Shown: positions 10,567 through 23,250, numbered from the stretch's first letter. The stretch: DNA of 64,000 bases from Fagopyrum homotropicum (GCA_033239125.1 BSWB01000004.1:83294501-83358500), one strand, 5' to 3'. Notes: a model not told the origin generated them from the sequence alone. Translations and numbers: made by a program.

Positions 10567-11641
10567 ATGCGAAATACTCGCAATAGTAGAGAACTCATTC
10601 CCTACGATCCGGAACCGGACAAAACTATTTGAAAGAGCCTAAGAGAAGCTAATAAAAGAAGGGTGCATAAAGTAGATCCCCAAGTGGCATATGAACGAGC
10701 TATGGAACAATTAAGAGCTACAAATCAATGGGCACATGACGCGGAACAAGAAGGGCGTCGAATAAGAGAAGAATCACAACGAGTAGTAGAAGAAGCTCAA
10801 GAAGTAAGAGAGGCACAACGGAATAGAGAGGAAGCTCGTGAAAGGGAAAATGAACTTCGAGCACAACTAGAGGAAAGGAATAACAATAACAACGTGAGGA
10901 ATCAACTCTTCCAAAGAGGAGGAAACGTCCGTGTTGAAATTCCACCTTCACCACCCTCCAGGTGCGGCATATCATCCTCCTCCTATGAGAGACGTTAGAG
11001 CAAATCAATTTGTGGAAGAACCACAAACGTTAGGACAAAGGATGAATCCGACCCAACGCACCCGCGAAAGTGCCATAGATTTCGGGAACCTGACTGAGCA
11101 TGACTATGAATTCCGCGCCAATGTCATCAATCTAATCCGCCAAAATTTATTTGGTGGAACTTTAGGGTAGTCTCCTCATCTTCATCTTCAAAATTATGAA
11201 ATTCTTATGGAAACATTGAGACCCGCTAGGTTAGAATATAACTATCATAATCTGCGAGGTTTCTCTTTTTCTTTAAAAGACAAGGCACAAGCTTGGCTTC
11301 AAAAACTTTACCAAGAGGAAGATTGAGAATATGGGAGGACATGACCTCCGAATTTCTTACGAAATTCTTCCCACCCGCTAAAACTGCTGAACTTACAAGT
11401 AAAATTAATGCTTTTGTCATGAAAGACAAGGAAAGCTTGTTCGAGTTTTGGGTAGTTTCAAGGACCTCCTACTGGATTGTCCTCATCATGGAATCCCAAG
11501 AATAGAGCTCCTTGAGATTTACTACACAGGATTGAACGACGAATCACAATTCCGTCTTCAATCACTTTCTGGAGGAACCTATATGGATAAATTAGCTGAC
11601 GATGCATGGGAGTTCATTGAAAAAAGTGTTGACGCAAGAGA
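10567..11641 (+). pseudogene. Athila-type gag fragment (second copy), 5' end retained
   Basis: An ATG at 10567 after the primer site opens MRNTRNSRELIPYDPEPD, then a TGA at 10630. The same frame resumes with a long Glu/Arg-rich stretch (about 10663-10998) likely to form a coiled coil. After a frameshift comes IDFGNLTEHDYEFRANVINL, then METLRPARLEYN, FSFSLKDKAQAWLQKLY and, shifted again, WEDMTSEFLTKFFPPAKTAEL near 11335-11400, the capsid signature. The region ends at 11641, where a minus-strand CRM LTR begins. It is the same family as the first gag copy but clearly diverged from it. Confidence 0.8.
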
Positions 11642-12446
11642 TGATTCGGGATAGGCCCGCTATTGTTCGATCTAGACGACGGAAAGCAAAGTAAGACACG
11701 GAAATGATCGGAAGCAATCTGCAGCGCCGTTGTTGCAGGAGGAACGACCAGAAACTCGAAGACTAATAGCATAACAACTAGAAACAAGACGATGAAAACT
11801 AGAGATAAACCCGAAGCAAATAACTCGAAAACCCTTGATCTCGGAATCAAGAAAAAACCAAATGATGATCCGAACCTAGCACTTTACAACTCTGCACAAG
11901 CAGCCAATGAAGTGCCACAAGCATGAAGAGGATGCTTATGGAATCTTGAGAGCACCAACAACCCGAAGGAGATTGACACACGCAAAACAACTAAGCCAAA
12001 CTGATCACAACAATCTTTAACCAAAATTCACCTTTGATTGAAGATAAAATTCTGAAATACGTATTTTCACAACCAACTGCCAACCCCCCCAAAATGGAAA
12101 CTTAAAAGCTCTTAAATAGGTTCAGCTAAAGACTAAAACAAACAATTAATAATCTGAAAATTAGGCCCAATGGGCTATAAAACAACAAATAACAAAGCAA
12201 GCCTTAGAAAGTCATATTCTTCAAAGAGAGGCACGGACGTTGTCGCTTGCCAACAGCGCCGGGCGCAAAGAAGGAAGCGGCGTCGGCCTGGTCATGTGCT
12301 GCAACGTCGGGCTGGCCATGTTTGTGGCGTCGTCGGTTCCTTTCGTTCCTAAGAGTCCTCTTTCAATGTGAGCACTTGTTGCAAACAAGATCAACATGCT
12401 CTCCGTATCCAACTCAATCTTCCGGGACCTTGTGACTGTTCCCTCA
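11642..12446 (-). repeat. CRM-1 3' LTR (about 805 bp)
   Basis: The plus-strand start TGATTCGGGATAGGCCCGC corresponds to the LTR end TGATACGGGGATTAGCCGCG of CRM-A at 35520, and the downstream bases GATCTAGACGA agree too. The other boundary, near 12446, is inferred because the sequence there lacks the ATG of the usual TGATGAGGG start. The integrase tail frame continues into it to 12221. Confidence 0.68.
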
Positions 12447-13290
12447 TACTCCGGAAGTGCTAGCTCGGATTCGTCCATGGGCGGGTACGGGCTGAGGTCC
12501 CGAACATTGAATGTTGGACTGACTCCGAAGTCTTCAGGGAGATCCGACACATAGGCGTTGTCTCCGGCCTTATGAAGCACCTTGAAAGGCCCGGATCCTC
12601 GAGGAGATAGCTTGGACTTTCGCAGCTCTTGGAAACGCTCCTTCCTTAGGTGAAGCCATACGAGATGGCCGGGCTCGAACAACACCTTCTTGCGACCCTT
12701 GTTGGCTCGAGCTGCATTGCGGCGTACCTTCTCCTCCAGCTGCAGCCGTGTTTGCTCATGTAAACCCCTAATGTACTCCACCTGTTTACCTGCATTGAAA
12801 TGTACTCGCTCCTTTGAAGGTAACGGTATAAGATCAAAAGGGGTTAGGGGGTGTAAACCATACATACATTAAAAGGGGTCATGTTGGTGGAGGAGTGGAT
12901 GGTCCGGTTATATGCAAACTCAACATGTGGCAAAACATCCTCCCACTCCTTCAAATTCTTTTTAATAACAGCCCTAACAAGTGTTCCTAAAGTCCTATTA
13001 GTAACTTCTGTTTGGGGGTGGCTAGCGGTAGAGAACAACATCTTAGTACCTAGCTTGCCCCACAAAGTTTTCAAAAATTAATTAAGGAACTTCACATCCC
13101 GATCACTAATAATGGTCCTAGGAACCCCATGTAACCTAACTACTTCTCTAAAGAAGAGGTTTGCAACATTAGAGGTATCATCTATTTTGTGACAAGCAAT
13201 GAAATGTGCCATCTTAGAGAACCTATCAACCACAACAAAAATAGAGAATCTCCCCCTCTTAGTCCTAGGTAACCTCACAATAAAGTTCAA
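12221..13290 (-). pseudogene. CRM-1 integrase remnant
   Basis: Integrase joins element cDNA into chromosomes. The core begins at 13290 with MNFIVRLPRTKRGRFSIF, holding the first catalytic region, followed by IISDRDVKFLN (second Asp) near 13090 and SHPQTEVTNRT (catalytic Glu); the usual DGQ before TEV is missing. A frameshift at about 13078 and another near 12850 lead to the C-terminal part (12865-12221), which has VLFEPGHLVWLHLRKERF and GSGPFKVLHKAGDNAYV, the GPY/F module, then a tail into the LTR. The zinc-binding HHCC part before the core is deleted. Confidence 0.82.
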
Positions 13291-14572
13291 TGCATTCCAT
13301 CCATCAACTTTTCACTAAAGAAGACGATGGGCTTTCCCTCTTGCATAAGCACTCCTCCAATGACGATTCCTGAAGCGTCACACTCCACCTTGAATGGCCT
13401 AGTGAAATCCGGGAGAACTAGCAAAGGGGCATTAGTTAGCATCCATTTGAGCTTGTCGAAAGCTCTCTCTTGGGCCTCTCCCCACACAAACGGCGTGTTT
13501 TTCTTGGTGATCTCTGTTAGAGGGGCTGCTATGGTGCTGAATCTCTCACAAAACGCCTATAGAAGCTAGCCAAACCATGGAAGCTACGCATATCACCAAT
13601 AGACTTTGGGGCTGGCCATTCGCGGATCGCTCTAACCTTCTCCTCATCTACTCGCAGCCCTTGAGCACACACTACAAAGCCAAGAAACAAACTTCATTGG
13701 AGTAGAAATCACATTTCTTAAGAATAGCATACAAATGTTCAAGTCTAAGAGTAGAAACAACCTAACGTAGATGATCTGCATGCTCCTCCGCTGACTTGCT
13801 ATAGATGAGTATATCGTCGAAGTAGACAATGAAGAACTTCGCTATGAACTTCCTCAATACATGATTCAAGAGGCGCATGAAAGTGCTCGGGGCATTAGTC
13901 AATCCGAATGGCATTACAAATAACTCATAAGCCCAAACTTGGTTTTAAATGCCGTCTTCCATTCGTCCCCTTCCTTCATTCGAATCTGATGATAGCCACT
14001 TCGAAGATCGATCTTGGAAATGGTAGTGGCGGCATGTAGCTCATTGAGCATGTCATCAAGGTGCGGGATTGGATGACGGTACTTGAAAGTGATGTTGTTG
14101 ATGGCTCTACGATACTTGATATTTGATGCTCAATACCCCACAATGGTGGTAATCCGTGAGGTATTTCTTCGGGGAACACATATGTGAATTCATCCAAGAT
14201 AGCCAGAATAATAGGAGGTAAATCAACTAGGGCCTCGTTACTTACCAAATTCAGCCCTTTGCATAATCCCATAAGAGTGACGTCGGGAGGAATGTACCCG
14301 TCCACAAACTCCACCTTGGTTGCAAGCATAGTCCTTGGGGTGGGTTTGGCCACTACTGCAAGCGTCGTGTGTGTTGTGGGTGCCGCTTTGGCGTCGCCTC
14401 CCTTGGACAAGCTGGCCGATGCCTCCGGTTGGCCGCTGCTGCTAGCTGGGCCGCCATCACTTGCTTTCTTCTCAAAGGCTTCTGCAATCTGCATATGAGT
14501 CATAGGCTTGAGAGAAACAAGTTTATCTTTAAAAGTAAAAGAATACTTGTTAGTAAAACCTTCATGTAGCAC
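13291..14572 (-). pseudogene. CRM-1 reverse transcriptase and RNase H remnant
   Basis: The frame from 14572 covers the protease-to-RT linker (KPMTHMQIAEAFEKK, then ILDEFTYVFPEEIPHGLPP). A deletion then joins GIEHQ straight to sequence matching NNITFKYRHPIPHLDDML, removing about 75 residues of the RT N-terminus. Fingers and palm (KIDLRSGYHQIRMKE ... DEWKTAFKTKFGL) follow near 14050-13930 with further frameshifts across the catalytic region. RNase H starts at 13487 (WGEAQERAFDKLKW ... VECDASGIVIGGVLMQEGKP) and stops at about 13290, where a second deletion jumps to the integrase core. Neither enzyme can be complete. Confidence 0.78.
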
Positions 14573-15880
<1,308 letters not shown>

Positions 15881-15886
15881 TTTAGT

Positions 15887-15891
15887 AACCT
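15887..15891. repeat. Target-site duplication AACCT, left copy (CRM-B)
   Basis: AACCT directly before the 5' LTR is repeated at 22733-22737 directly after the 3' LTR. Five bases is the usual Ty3/gypsy duplication length. Confidence 0.95.
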
Positions 15892-16806
15892 TGATGAGGG
15901 AGCATCACCAACAACCTCTACTAGTCCTACAATGCAAGGGCCAATCACTAGATCAAGGGCAAGAGCAATTCAAAAGGAGGTGTCCTTAGCTCCTAAGGAG
16001 ACCATTGATGATCCATTGCTAACTGAGGCTTCCTTAGTCACGTTAATGACGATTCCCGACGACTTGGAGGTGGAAGGGAGACCATGCACACGTGATTTGG
16101 AGCCATGCAAGAGCAAAGAAGAGACACTTGTTCCGGAATTGCAAGAAATGGAAGATTGAGGCTTTTGGAGCTTCTTTTGTATTTTATATCATCTTTTGGT
16201 GTAAAATGAAAGACTTTTTATAACCTTTAGGTTCAAAACATTTTAAGGGTTATTTTCATTTGTTTTAGTTGTTTTATTTGTTTTATTGTATTTTTGACAA
16301 ATGTTATTCCTTTTTTTTAGATAGGAGGCTTTCTAGGCATATAAAAAGCCTCCCTTAGCTTCTTTCCTGAATAGATAGATTTTAGCCAATTGATAAACCG
16401 TCTCTTTGCGAGCTTTTGTTTCCATTCAGAAAATTCAATCAATAAAGTGAGTCATTGATTGAATTGTTGTGAATCTCTGCTAGATTGTTCTTGTGTGTGC
16501 TAATCTCTTTAGAGATTGGTGCTACTAGTCAATACTAGTCCCTCCTTGTAAGTTTTCATTGAAGGCTTGTGTAAGGTTATAGAAGAAAGGGTTGAAGGCA
16601 TCATCTTGCTTGGGTTTTGATCAATCTGATCAAGGTTCTTGTAAGGGAGTCTTTTGGTTCTTTTGGATCTACTTCTACCAAACATTCCACATTCCATTTC
16701 ATTCTCTTTCTTCTCATTTGTCCAACGTCATTTCTAGTTCTAAACAATCTGATTTTGCGTGCCATTTGTCAAGAAAAACGTCCATTTGCGGCCCCAACCC
16801 GCATCA
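15892..16806 (+). repeat. CRM-B 5' LTR (915 bp)
   Basis: It starts TGATGAGGGAGCATCACC and ends CCCAACCCGCATCA. It has a TATA box at 16340. Its first 268 bases keep the integrase-tail reading frame (PITRSRARAIQ ... ELQEMED, stop at 16157-16159) although it lies upstream of gag. Relative to the 3' LTR it lacks a 15-base in-frame segment in that tail and about 38 bases near its end. Confidence 0.94.
16340..16347 (+). promoter_or_regulatory. TATA box of the CRM-B 5' LTR
   Basis: TATAAAAA lies in a context (GGCATATAAAAAGCCTCCC) repeated at 22224-22231 in the 3' LTR. The flanking GGCTTT/AAAGCC sequence makes an imperfect inverted repeat around it. Its position fits a U3 promoter. Confidence 0.65.
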
Positions 16807-16809
16807 AAG

Positions 16810-16821
16810 TGGTATCAGAGC
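16810..16821 (+). other. CRM-B primer-binding site, initiator tRNA-Met type
   Basis: TGGTATCAGAGC, three bases after the LTR end. An untranslated leader of about 1.1 kb (16822-17929) follows, AT-rich and without a recognised gene. Confidence 0.93.
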
Positions 16822-17929
16822 TAGCTGATTGCGAGTCTGGAATCAACCATCACCATTGACGGTTTGAGTATCTTCTTTGAGTCTTTTTCTTTGTTTGAGT
16901 CAATTGCTTCATTTTAAGAGTCTATTTGAGTCTAATTTGCTTTGTTTCTTGTGTTTATTGGAGAAGAGAGAAACCCAAGCCAAAACCGCCATTTTCCAGC
17001 CATTCTACATCACTTTCATCGGCCGTTCTTCATAAAAAACGTCCAGCTCTTTTTTTCTCTTGCCAATCACGTCCCAACACAATTTTAGAAGCAAAAGGGA
17101 ATCACTCTTCCAAAGACAAATCAGACGTTGCAAAATAGAAGAGAGAGGCCACTAAAAGCTCCTAAATTGTAGCAACAACCAAGAGACTACTTCTAGTTAG
17201 TTATCTCTTTTTTCTTTTCAATTTTATTTTCATTCCTCTCTCCTATTTTATTCCAAAAAGAACGTCAGCCAAGGTCCTACATTTAAAAAAAAAGAAGAAG
17301 AAGAACATTTTATCAAATCATTTCACCCTTCCAATCCATCATACATATCATATCATATTCTATACCAACCTAAGTTGTGTAGAAGCTAGAAAAACAAGTG
17401 TTTTTGCAATCTGATTGTGAAAGGATCATTGAGACTACAAACAAGAGTTACCTACCTCATTTCTTATCCATCACCATTACCTAAAACCAACGCTTAACAA
17501 CCGGCCATATCTCTCTCCATTGCATAAGGACAAGGTAAGTGAAGCTCTCTTCTTAGTCTCTTGTGTGTATATCTTTCTTGTTTCATTCTAATTCTATCAT
17601 ATCTTAAGTTTACCATCTTTGAGAGTCCATAACAGCCTCTTGCATCTTTCTTTGAGTCACGAGTCTTATCTCCATCTCTTAGTGTCTATCATAATGTTTT
17701 TCTGTTGTAAACCTTCAAGAAGCCGTGTATCACCCTTATTCAAGTCAATGAGTGTGCTAGTTGAGCTAAGGCATTGATATTAGAAGGAGTTTTAATCCAT
17801 CCAAGTCAATTGCATCAAATAGCTTGTGATCAACACAAATTGAGTGTGAGAGTGAGAGTAAACACTTGTTAGAATTTTCTGTTTTATCCAATTCAACTAG
17901 TTTGCTTGTTTTGTGTGTTTTTTTTGATC

Positions 17930-19504
17930 ATGTCTAGGTCTAATAGTCCAAGCAAGTCCCAATGTAGTGAGCCAATGCACCAGGAGACATTTGTTATGTT
18001 GAAGCAACTAATGGATTCGGTGGCAAGATTGACCCACCGGATTGGCACGTTGGAGCCTCGACCAGCACCCACGGCCACGCCACAGCCGAGGTCCACTTTC
18101 GAGCTAGGAGGCACATCTAGAGATGCACCTAGAGAAACAACCCTTGAATCACCCCAAAGAACCCCTCAAGGGCAAGGTATGAGACATGCTAACACTCTTC
18201 CTAGAACACCTAAAGTGCAAGGTTTTGTGGATGATTTTCAGGAGCCACAAGAGGATGTTGAGGAAGAAGGTGTGTGGAGAGAGTTCCCTAGGCGTCACCC
18301 ACAGCCAAGGAGAGGACGAGAATATGATCCATTTAGGCCTTATCAAGAGCTAGATGGAATAGGGATAGTGAAGGTCAAGATTCCCCGCTTTGAAGGTAAG
18401 TGTGACTCGGATGCTTACATGGATTGGGAGACTAAATTGGAGCAAATTTGGTCTTGCCATCACTTTGGAGAGCAAAGGAAGGTCCAGCTTGCATCATTGG
18501 AGTTCCAAGGCTATGCACTAGTATGGTGGGATCATCTTGTCAAGGAAAGGAGAAGAACCTTGGATCCAACCATCATTACATGGGAACAAATGAAGACCTT
18601 GATGAGAGCTCGTTTTGTACCTCAACATTATGCTAGGGAGCTGAGGCAAAGGTTGGAGAACCTTAGACAAGAAGCCATGAGTGCCGAAGAGGTCTACACC
18701 TCTATGCAAATGGCAATGGTGAAAGCTAATGTGGTTGAAGATGAGGAGTCTACAATGGCTAGGTATCTACGCATTTTAAACTCATCTTTGGCTAATGAAA
18801 TTGATTTGTACCCTTATAGTACCATGGTTGAGCTGCTGCATTTGGCAATCAAAGTAGAGAAGAAGACAAAGGTTAGGAACCAAGGTGCCAGGACAAGCTC
18901 ATGGAAAGCACAAAACAGCCGGTCCTAACGGTCCTACAACCGTGAGCCTACATCCACTAAGGAGGATCGAAAAGCATCAACCATGGACCAAGGAGCACAA
19001 AGAAGGATCTCAACACCTCATTCATCTTCTAGACCCTTAAATGAGCCTTCAAGTGGTCCTAAAGGGAGTACCTCTGACTCTACTCTTCGTTCTAGAGATA
19101 TTGTGTGTTTTAAATGTCAAGGTAGAGGCCATTATATGAGGGATTGTCCTAATAAGAAAATTCTGATTTTAAATCAATTTGGACAATATGAGAGTGAGGA
19201 TGAGCATGAAAATGATGATAACACCAACCTTAATGGATTGCATGAAATTGGTAGTGATAGTGATGAGCGCATTGAATATGAGCATGAAAAATCATTAATA
19301 GCTAGAAGAAATTTGCATGCTAAGCTAGCTCCGTGTGAGGATAATCAAAGAGAGAACCTTTTTCATACTAGATGTCTAATTAAAGGGAAGGTGTGTAATA
19401 TGATCATAGATGGAGGTAGTTGTTGCAATATAGCTAGCACTGATTTGATTAATAAGTTGCAAATTAACACATTTTATCACCCTAGGCCTTACAAATTGCA
19501 TTGA
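17930..19504 (+). pseudogene. CRM-B gag and start of protease (two nonsense stops)
   Basis: ATG at 17930 starts MSRSNSPSKSQCSEPMHQE, matching the gag start of other CRM copies here. Residues about 145-330 are the capsid: IVKVKIPRFEGKCDSDAYMD, WWDHLVKERRRTLD, ARFVPQHYARELRQRLENL. A TAA at 18926 interrupts the frame, which then continues in phase through the zinc knuckle CFKCQGRGHYMRDCPN (about 19104-19150), an acidic linker and the protease motif IIDGGSCCNIAST. A TGA at 19502 replaces the Trp of LHWMNDCGEL. Otherwise about 525 codons are in one frame. Both stops can arise by single C-to-T type changes. Gag would form the particle; protease would process it. Confidence 0.92.
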
Positions 19505-20125
19505 ATGAATGATTGTGGAGAATTAAAAGTAAATAGGCAAGCTAGAGTTACTATCACTTTAGTTATCTACGAGGACACCATTACTTGTGATGTAGTTCCC
19601 ATGCAAACTTGTAATATTCTTTTGGGACTTCCATGGCAATTTGATAGGAGAGTTAAGCATGATGGTTTTACTAATAGGCATACCTTTGAATTTAATGGTC
19701 AAACACTAACTCTTAAGCCTATGACACCATTGCAGATTGCTAAATTTTATGAGAAGAAGAAGGAGTTGAGTATGGAGCAAAATGAAGGGAAAAAGAGAGG
19801 GGATAGCTCACGGCCTAAATCAGAACCCACGGCCAAGACTGTGAGCACAAGAGGTCAAGAGGTGGGTGAAGAGAAGATCAAGGCAATCCAGGAATGGTCT
19901 ACTCCCACAACCATCGGTCAAGTGAGGAGTTTCCACGGCCTAGCAACCTTCTATAGACGTTTTGTGCGAGATTTCAGCACCATAGCAACCCCATTCACGT
20001 CCTTGACAAAGAAGAAGGTGCCATTTGTGTGGGGAGATACTCAAGAGAAGGCGTTTAAGGAGTTGAAGTGGCGGCTGTCCCATGCACATGTCCTAGCTCT
20101 TCCAGACTTCACCAAACCTTTTTGA
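19505..20125 (+). pseudogene. CRM-B protease end fused to RNase H start (RT core deleted)
   Basis: In the same frame as gag, MNDCGELKVNRQARVTI continues the protease to PMQTCNILLGLPWQFDRRV, then KPMTPLQIAKFYEKKKE, the linker before RT. Near 19850 the sequence jumps to EEKIKAIQEWSTPT, GQVRSFHGLATFYRRFVRDFS, the RT-RNase H connection, then LPDFTKPF. Against CRM-A, about 300 residues including all RT fingers and palm are missing. The frame ends at 20123-20125, apparently from an extra T in a T run; RNase H continues in another frame. Confidence 0.9.
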
Positions 20126-20390
20126 GGTCGAGTGTGATGCTTCGGGTATTGGCATTGGAGGAGTACTCATGCAAGAGGGTAAGCTACTAGCATATTATAG
20201 TGAGAAATTAAAGGGAGCATGTTTAAACTACTCGACGTATAATAAAGAACTTTATGCATTGTTTAGAGTATTAAAAACATGGCAACATTATTTATAGCCT
20301 AGTGAATTTGTCCTACGTACCGATCATGAGTCCTTAAGACATTTTAGGATTCAAGATAAGTTAGATAGGAGACATGGTAGATGGATGGAG
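20126..20390 (+). pseudogene. CRM-B RNase H remnant
   Basis: Just after the frameshift the reading is VECDASGIGIGGVLMQEGK, then KELYALFRVLKTWQHYL with a TAG, then RTDHESLRHFRIQDKLD. These are the conserved acidic positions of the retroelement RNase H that removes the RNA strand of the RNA-DNA hybrid. The frame returns to that of gag near 20390. Confidence 0.85.
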
Positions 20391-21373
20391 TTTTAGAAAC
20401 TTTTCCTTATATCATAAAGTATAAAAAGGGCAAGGATAATGTTGTAGCGGATGCTCTCTCTAGGAGACACTCTTTAATCACAACTGTGGATTCTAAGGTC
20501 TTAGGTTTCTATTATATTAAGGATCTATATGTTGATGATTCTGATTTTGGAGGCATATTTAAGCAATGTGCATCTAGAGGAGCCTTTGATAAGTATTACT
20601 TGTTTGAGGGTTTTCTATTTAGAGTCGATAAAGTGTGCATTCCTAAGTGTTCCCTTAGGCTATTACTTGTTGAGGAAGCCCATATGGGAGGCTTAATGGG
20701 GCATTTTGGGAGAGATAAGACTTATCATATGCTACATTCACATTTTTATTGGCCCCATATGCTTAGAGATGTAGAGAACTTGCTTAAGAGATGTATTGTG
20801 TGTTTAAAGGCTAAGGCTAGATTGAAACCTCATGGATTGTATACCCCCTTACCCACGCCTAAGTCACCTTGGGAGGATATTAGTATGGACTTCATTGTTG
20901 GGTTACCTAGGTCTAAGAAAGGGAGAGATTCAATTTTTGTGGTGGTAGATCGATTTTCTAAAATGGCCCATTTTATTGCTTGTCATAAGACTGATGATGC
21001 TTATAATGTAGCTAACTTGTTCTTTAGGGAAATTGTTAGATTACATGGAGTGCCTAGGAGTATAGTTGGTGATAGGGATGTTAAGTTTCTTAGTTTCTTT
21101 TGGAAGACTCTTTGGGGCAAACTAGGGACGAAGTTGCTGTTTTTGACTTCTAGTCATCCTCAAATGGATGGTCAAACCGAAGTAACTAATAGGATATTAA
21201 CAACCATTTTGAGGGCTGTTTTAAAAGATAATTTGAAAGCTTGGGAAGATGTCTTGCCTCATTTAGAATTTGCATATAATCGTACATTACATTCTTCTAC
21301 TAATCTAACTCCTTTTGAGTGGGTCTATGGGTTGAATCCTTTGACCCCTTTTGATCTTATATCGTTGCCATAG
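20381..21373 (+). pseudogene. CRM-B integrase, long uninterrupted part
   Basis: This open stretch of about 330 codons begins in the RNase H end (YKKGKDNVVADALSRR) and covers the integrase HHCC zinc region (HMGGLMGHFGRDKTYHMLHS ... RCIVCLKAK) and the catalytic core. The three acidic residues sit in MDFIVGLPRS, GDRDVKFLSFFW and DGQTEVTNRIL. The segment ends at a TAG at 21371 (CCATAG) where relatives have LLPKKERVDL, and the C-terminal part follows in a different frame. It has no proper start of its own because it is the middle of pol. It is the best preserved pol piece in the window together with CRM-A. Confidence 0.93.
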
Positions 21374-22044
21374 CGGAGCGAGTAGATTTTAATGCATAAA
21401 AACAGGTGGAGATCATCAAGGAACTGCATGAAAGGACACGCAAAAGGCTAGAGGAGAAGGGGAGGTAAGTGGCGGCCAAGGCTAATAGGAACCGCAAGCA
21501 AGTGCTGTTCGAACCGCGAGACCTCGTGTGGCTGCATTTAAGGAAGAATAGGTTCCCGGAAAGGCGCAAGTCCAAGCTATCACCTAGGGGAGACGGACCA
21601 TTCAAAGTACTACGTAAGGTTGGCAACAATGCTTATGTACTAGAGCTTCCGGAGGACTATGGAGTGAGCCCTACTTTCAACGTAGGAGATCTAAGTCTCT
21701 TTGAGTCAAGCGATGTGGACGGTGATGATTCGAGGACGAATCCTTCCCAAGAAGGGGAGTATGATGAGGGAGCATCACCAACAACCCCTACTAGTCCTAC
21801 AATGCAACGGCCAATCACTAGATCAAGGGCAAGAGCAATTCAAGAGGAGGTGTCCAACTTGTTGGTGTCCTTAGCTCCTAAGGAGACCATTGATGATCCA
21901 TTGCTAACTGAGGCTTCCTTAGTCACGTTAATGACGATTTCCGACGACTTGGACGTGGAAGGGAGACCATGCACACGTAATTTGGAGCCATGCAAGAGCA
22001 AAGAAGAGACACTTGTTCCGGAATTGCAAGAAATGGAAGATTGA
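21374..22044 (+). pseudogene. CRM-B integrase C-terminus running into the 3' LTR
   Basis: After a frameshift the frame from 21469 reads KQVLFEPRDLVWLHLRKNRF, then SPRGDGPFKVLRKVGNNAYV, the GPY/F module, then YGVSPTFNVGDLSLF. Past the polypurine tract it crosses into the LTR at 21762 and encodes about 94 more residues, including RPITRSRARAIQEE, up to the stop at 22042. An integrase tail encoded by the LTR is a CRM hallmark. In this tail the two LTRs differ by a 15-base, phase-keeping indel. Confidence 0.9.
21749..21761 (+). other. CRM-B polypurine tract
   Basis: AAGAAGGGGAGTA directly before the 3' LTR start; CRM-A has AAAGAAGGGGAGAA at the same place. Confidence 0.85.
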
Positions 22045-22732
22045 GGCTTTTGGAGCTTCTTCTGTATTTTATATCATCTTTTGGTATAAAATGAAAGACT
22101 TTTTATAACCTTTAGGTTCAAAACATTTTAAGGGTTATTTTTAATTGTTTTAGATGTTTTATTTGTTTTATTGTCTTTTTGACAAATGTTATTCATTTTT
22201 TTAGATAGGAGGCTTTCTAGGCATATAAAAAGCCTCCCTTAGCTTCTTTCCTGAATAGATAGATTTTAGCCAATTGATAAACCGTCTCTTTGAGAGATTT
22301 TGTTTCCATTCAGAAAATTCAATCAATAAAGTGAGTCATTGATTAAATTGTTGTGAATCCCTGCTAGATTGTTCTTGTGTGTGTTAAGATCTTTAGAGAT
22401 TGGTGCTACTAGTCAATACTAGTCCCTCCTTGTGCTTGTCTCCATTGAAGGCTTGTGTAAGGTTATAGAAGAAAGGGTTGAAGGCATCATCTTGCTTGGG
22501 TTTTGATCAATCTGATTAAGGTTCTTGTAAGGGAATCTTTTTGTTCTTTTGGATCTACTTCTACCAAACATTCCACGTTCCATTTCATTCTCTTTCTTCC
22601 CTTTTGTCCAACGTCATTTCTGGTTCTAAACAATTCTTGATTTTGCGTGCCATTTGTCAAGGAAAATGTCCATTGTTGGTCTTCAAGGATTCCCAATCTA
22701 GATCTAGTCATTTGCAGCCCCAACCCGCATCA
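21762..22732 (+). repeat. CRM-B 3' LTR (971 bp)
   Basis: Same ends as the 5' LTR (TGATGAGGG ... CCCGCATCA) and a TATA box at 22224. It is longer by a 15-base in-frame insertion in the coding tail and about 38 bases near the 3' end. It is followed by the AACCT duplication at 22733-22737. Confidence 0.94.
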
Positions 22733-22737
22733 AACCT

Positions 22738-23250
22738 TGTTGTGCTGGAGCCCATGCCTCTTCCGTCATCGACACCTCCTCTTCTTCATTGAACCTGTCT
22801 ACATTAATAGAAGGAACAACATTTCTATGCAAAGGAGAGTTAGGATTGGGCTCACAGCCATATCGTTGGCCCGGTTGGGCTAGTGGAGCTGGCGAAACAG
22901 GCCCTCGGACATGAGCAGCCGTGGCGGCCTCAAAAGCAGCCCATTGATCGGGCAAAGGCCCCCGTTGTCGTTGATGTTGCAACAATTGGCTACCGTGCTC
23001 GAAGACTGACGCCAAAGGTTGACGAGCCTCCATGGTAACCATGCATGCGGTCAAGGCAGCAATACTATCCGACATTCGCTTCAATAAGCTGTAAGTGGCC
23101 GGGTCCATCGGCTCAGGGCTCTTTGTGCCCTCGCTGCTGTGTGAGCTAGCCATAATCAACAACACAAGATCGAACATGTAAAGACGTTAAGGTTAGTTAA
23201 AACTAAAAACGCCTCACAAGTGTCTCACTCCTTTTTCCACTCAACTAGGA
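22738..23250 (-). pseudogene. CRM-1 gag N-terminus and part of its leader
   Basis: ATG at 23153 on the minus strand starts MASSHSSEGTKSPEPMDPAT, then LLKRMSDSIAALTACMVTME, parallel to the gag start of CRM-A (SPEPITPELFNLIKGLKDSI). The frame runs to the CRM-B insertion and continues at 15891 with capsid sequence. The leader (23154-23250) resembles that of CRM-A (ACGCCTCACAAGTGT) and then changes to Tekay-2 sequence. Intact until the insertion, it shows that CRM-1 gag was cut by CRM-B. Confidence 0.85.

Larger units (their letters stand above)
15892..22732 (+). mobile_element. CRM-B, structurally complete CRM-type element with intact target duplication
   Basis: The 6,841-bp element has LTRs at both ends, a primer site, a polypurine tract and a perfect AACCT target duplication, so it arrived by normal integration, into the gag of CRM-1. 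Coding order is gag, protease, RNase H, integrase; the reverse transcriptase core is deleted. Stops at 18926 and 19502 and two or three frameshifts also break it, so it is not autonomous. CRM assignment rests on the gag type (KVKIPRFEGKCDSDAYMDWE), the DGGS protease, and the integrase tail running into the 3' LTR. Confidence 0.93.
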
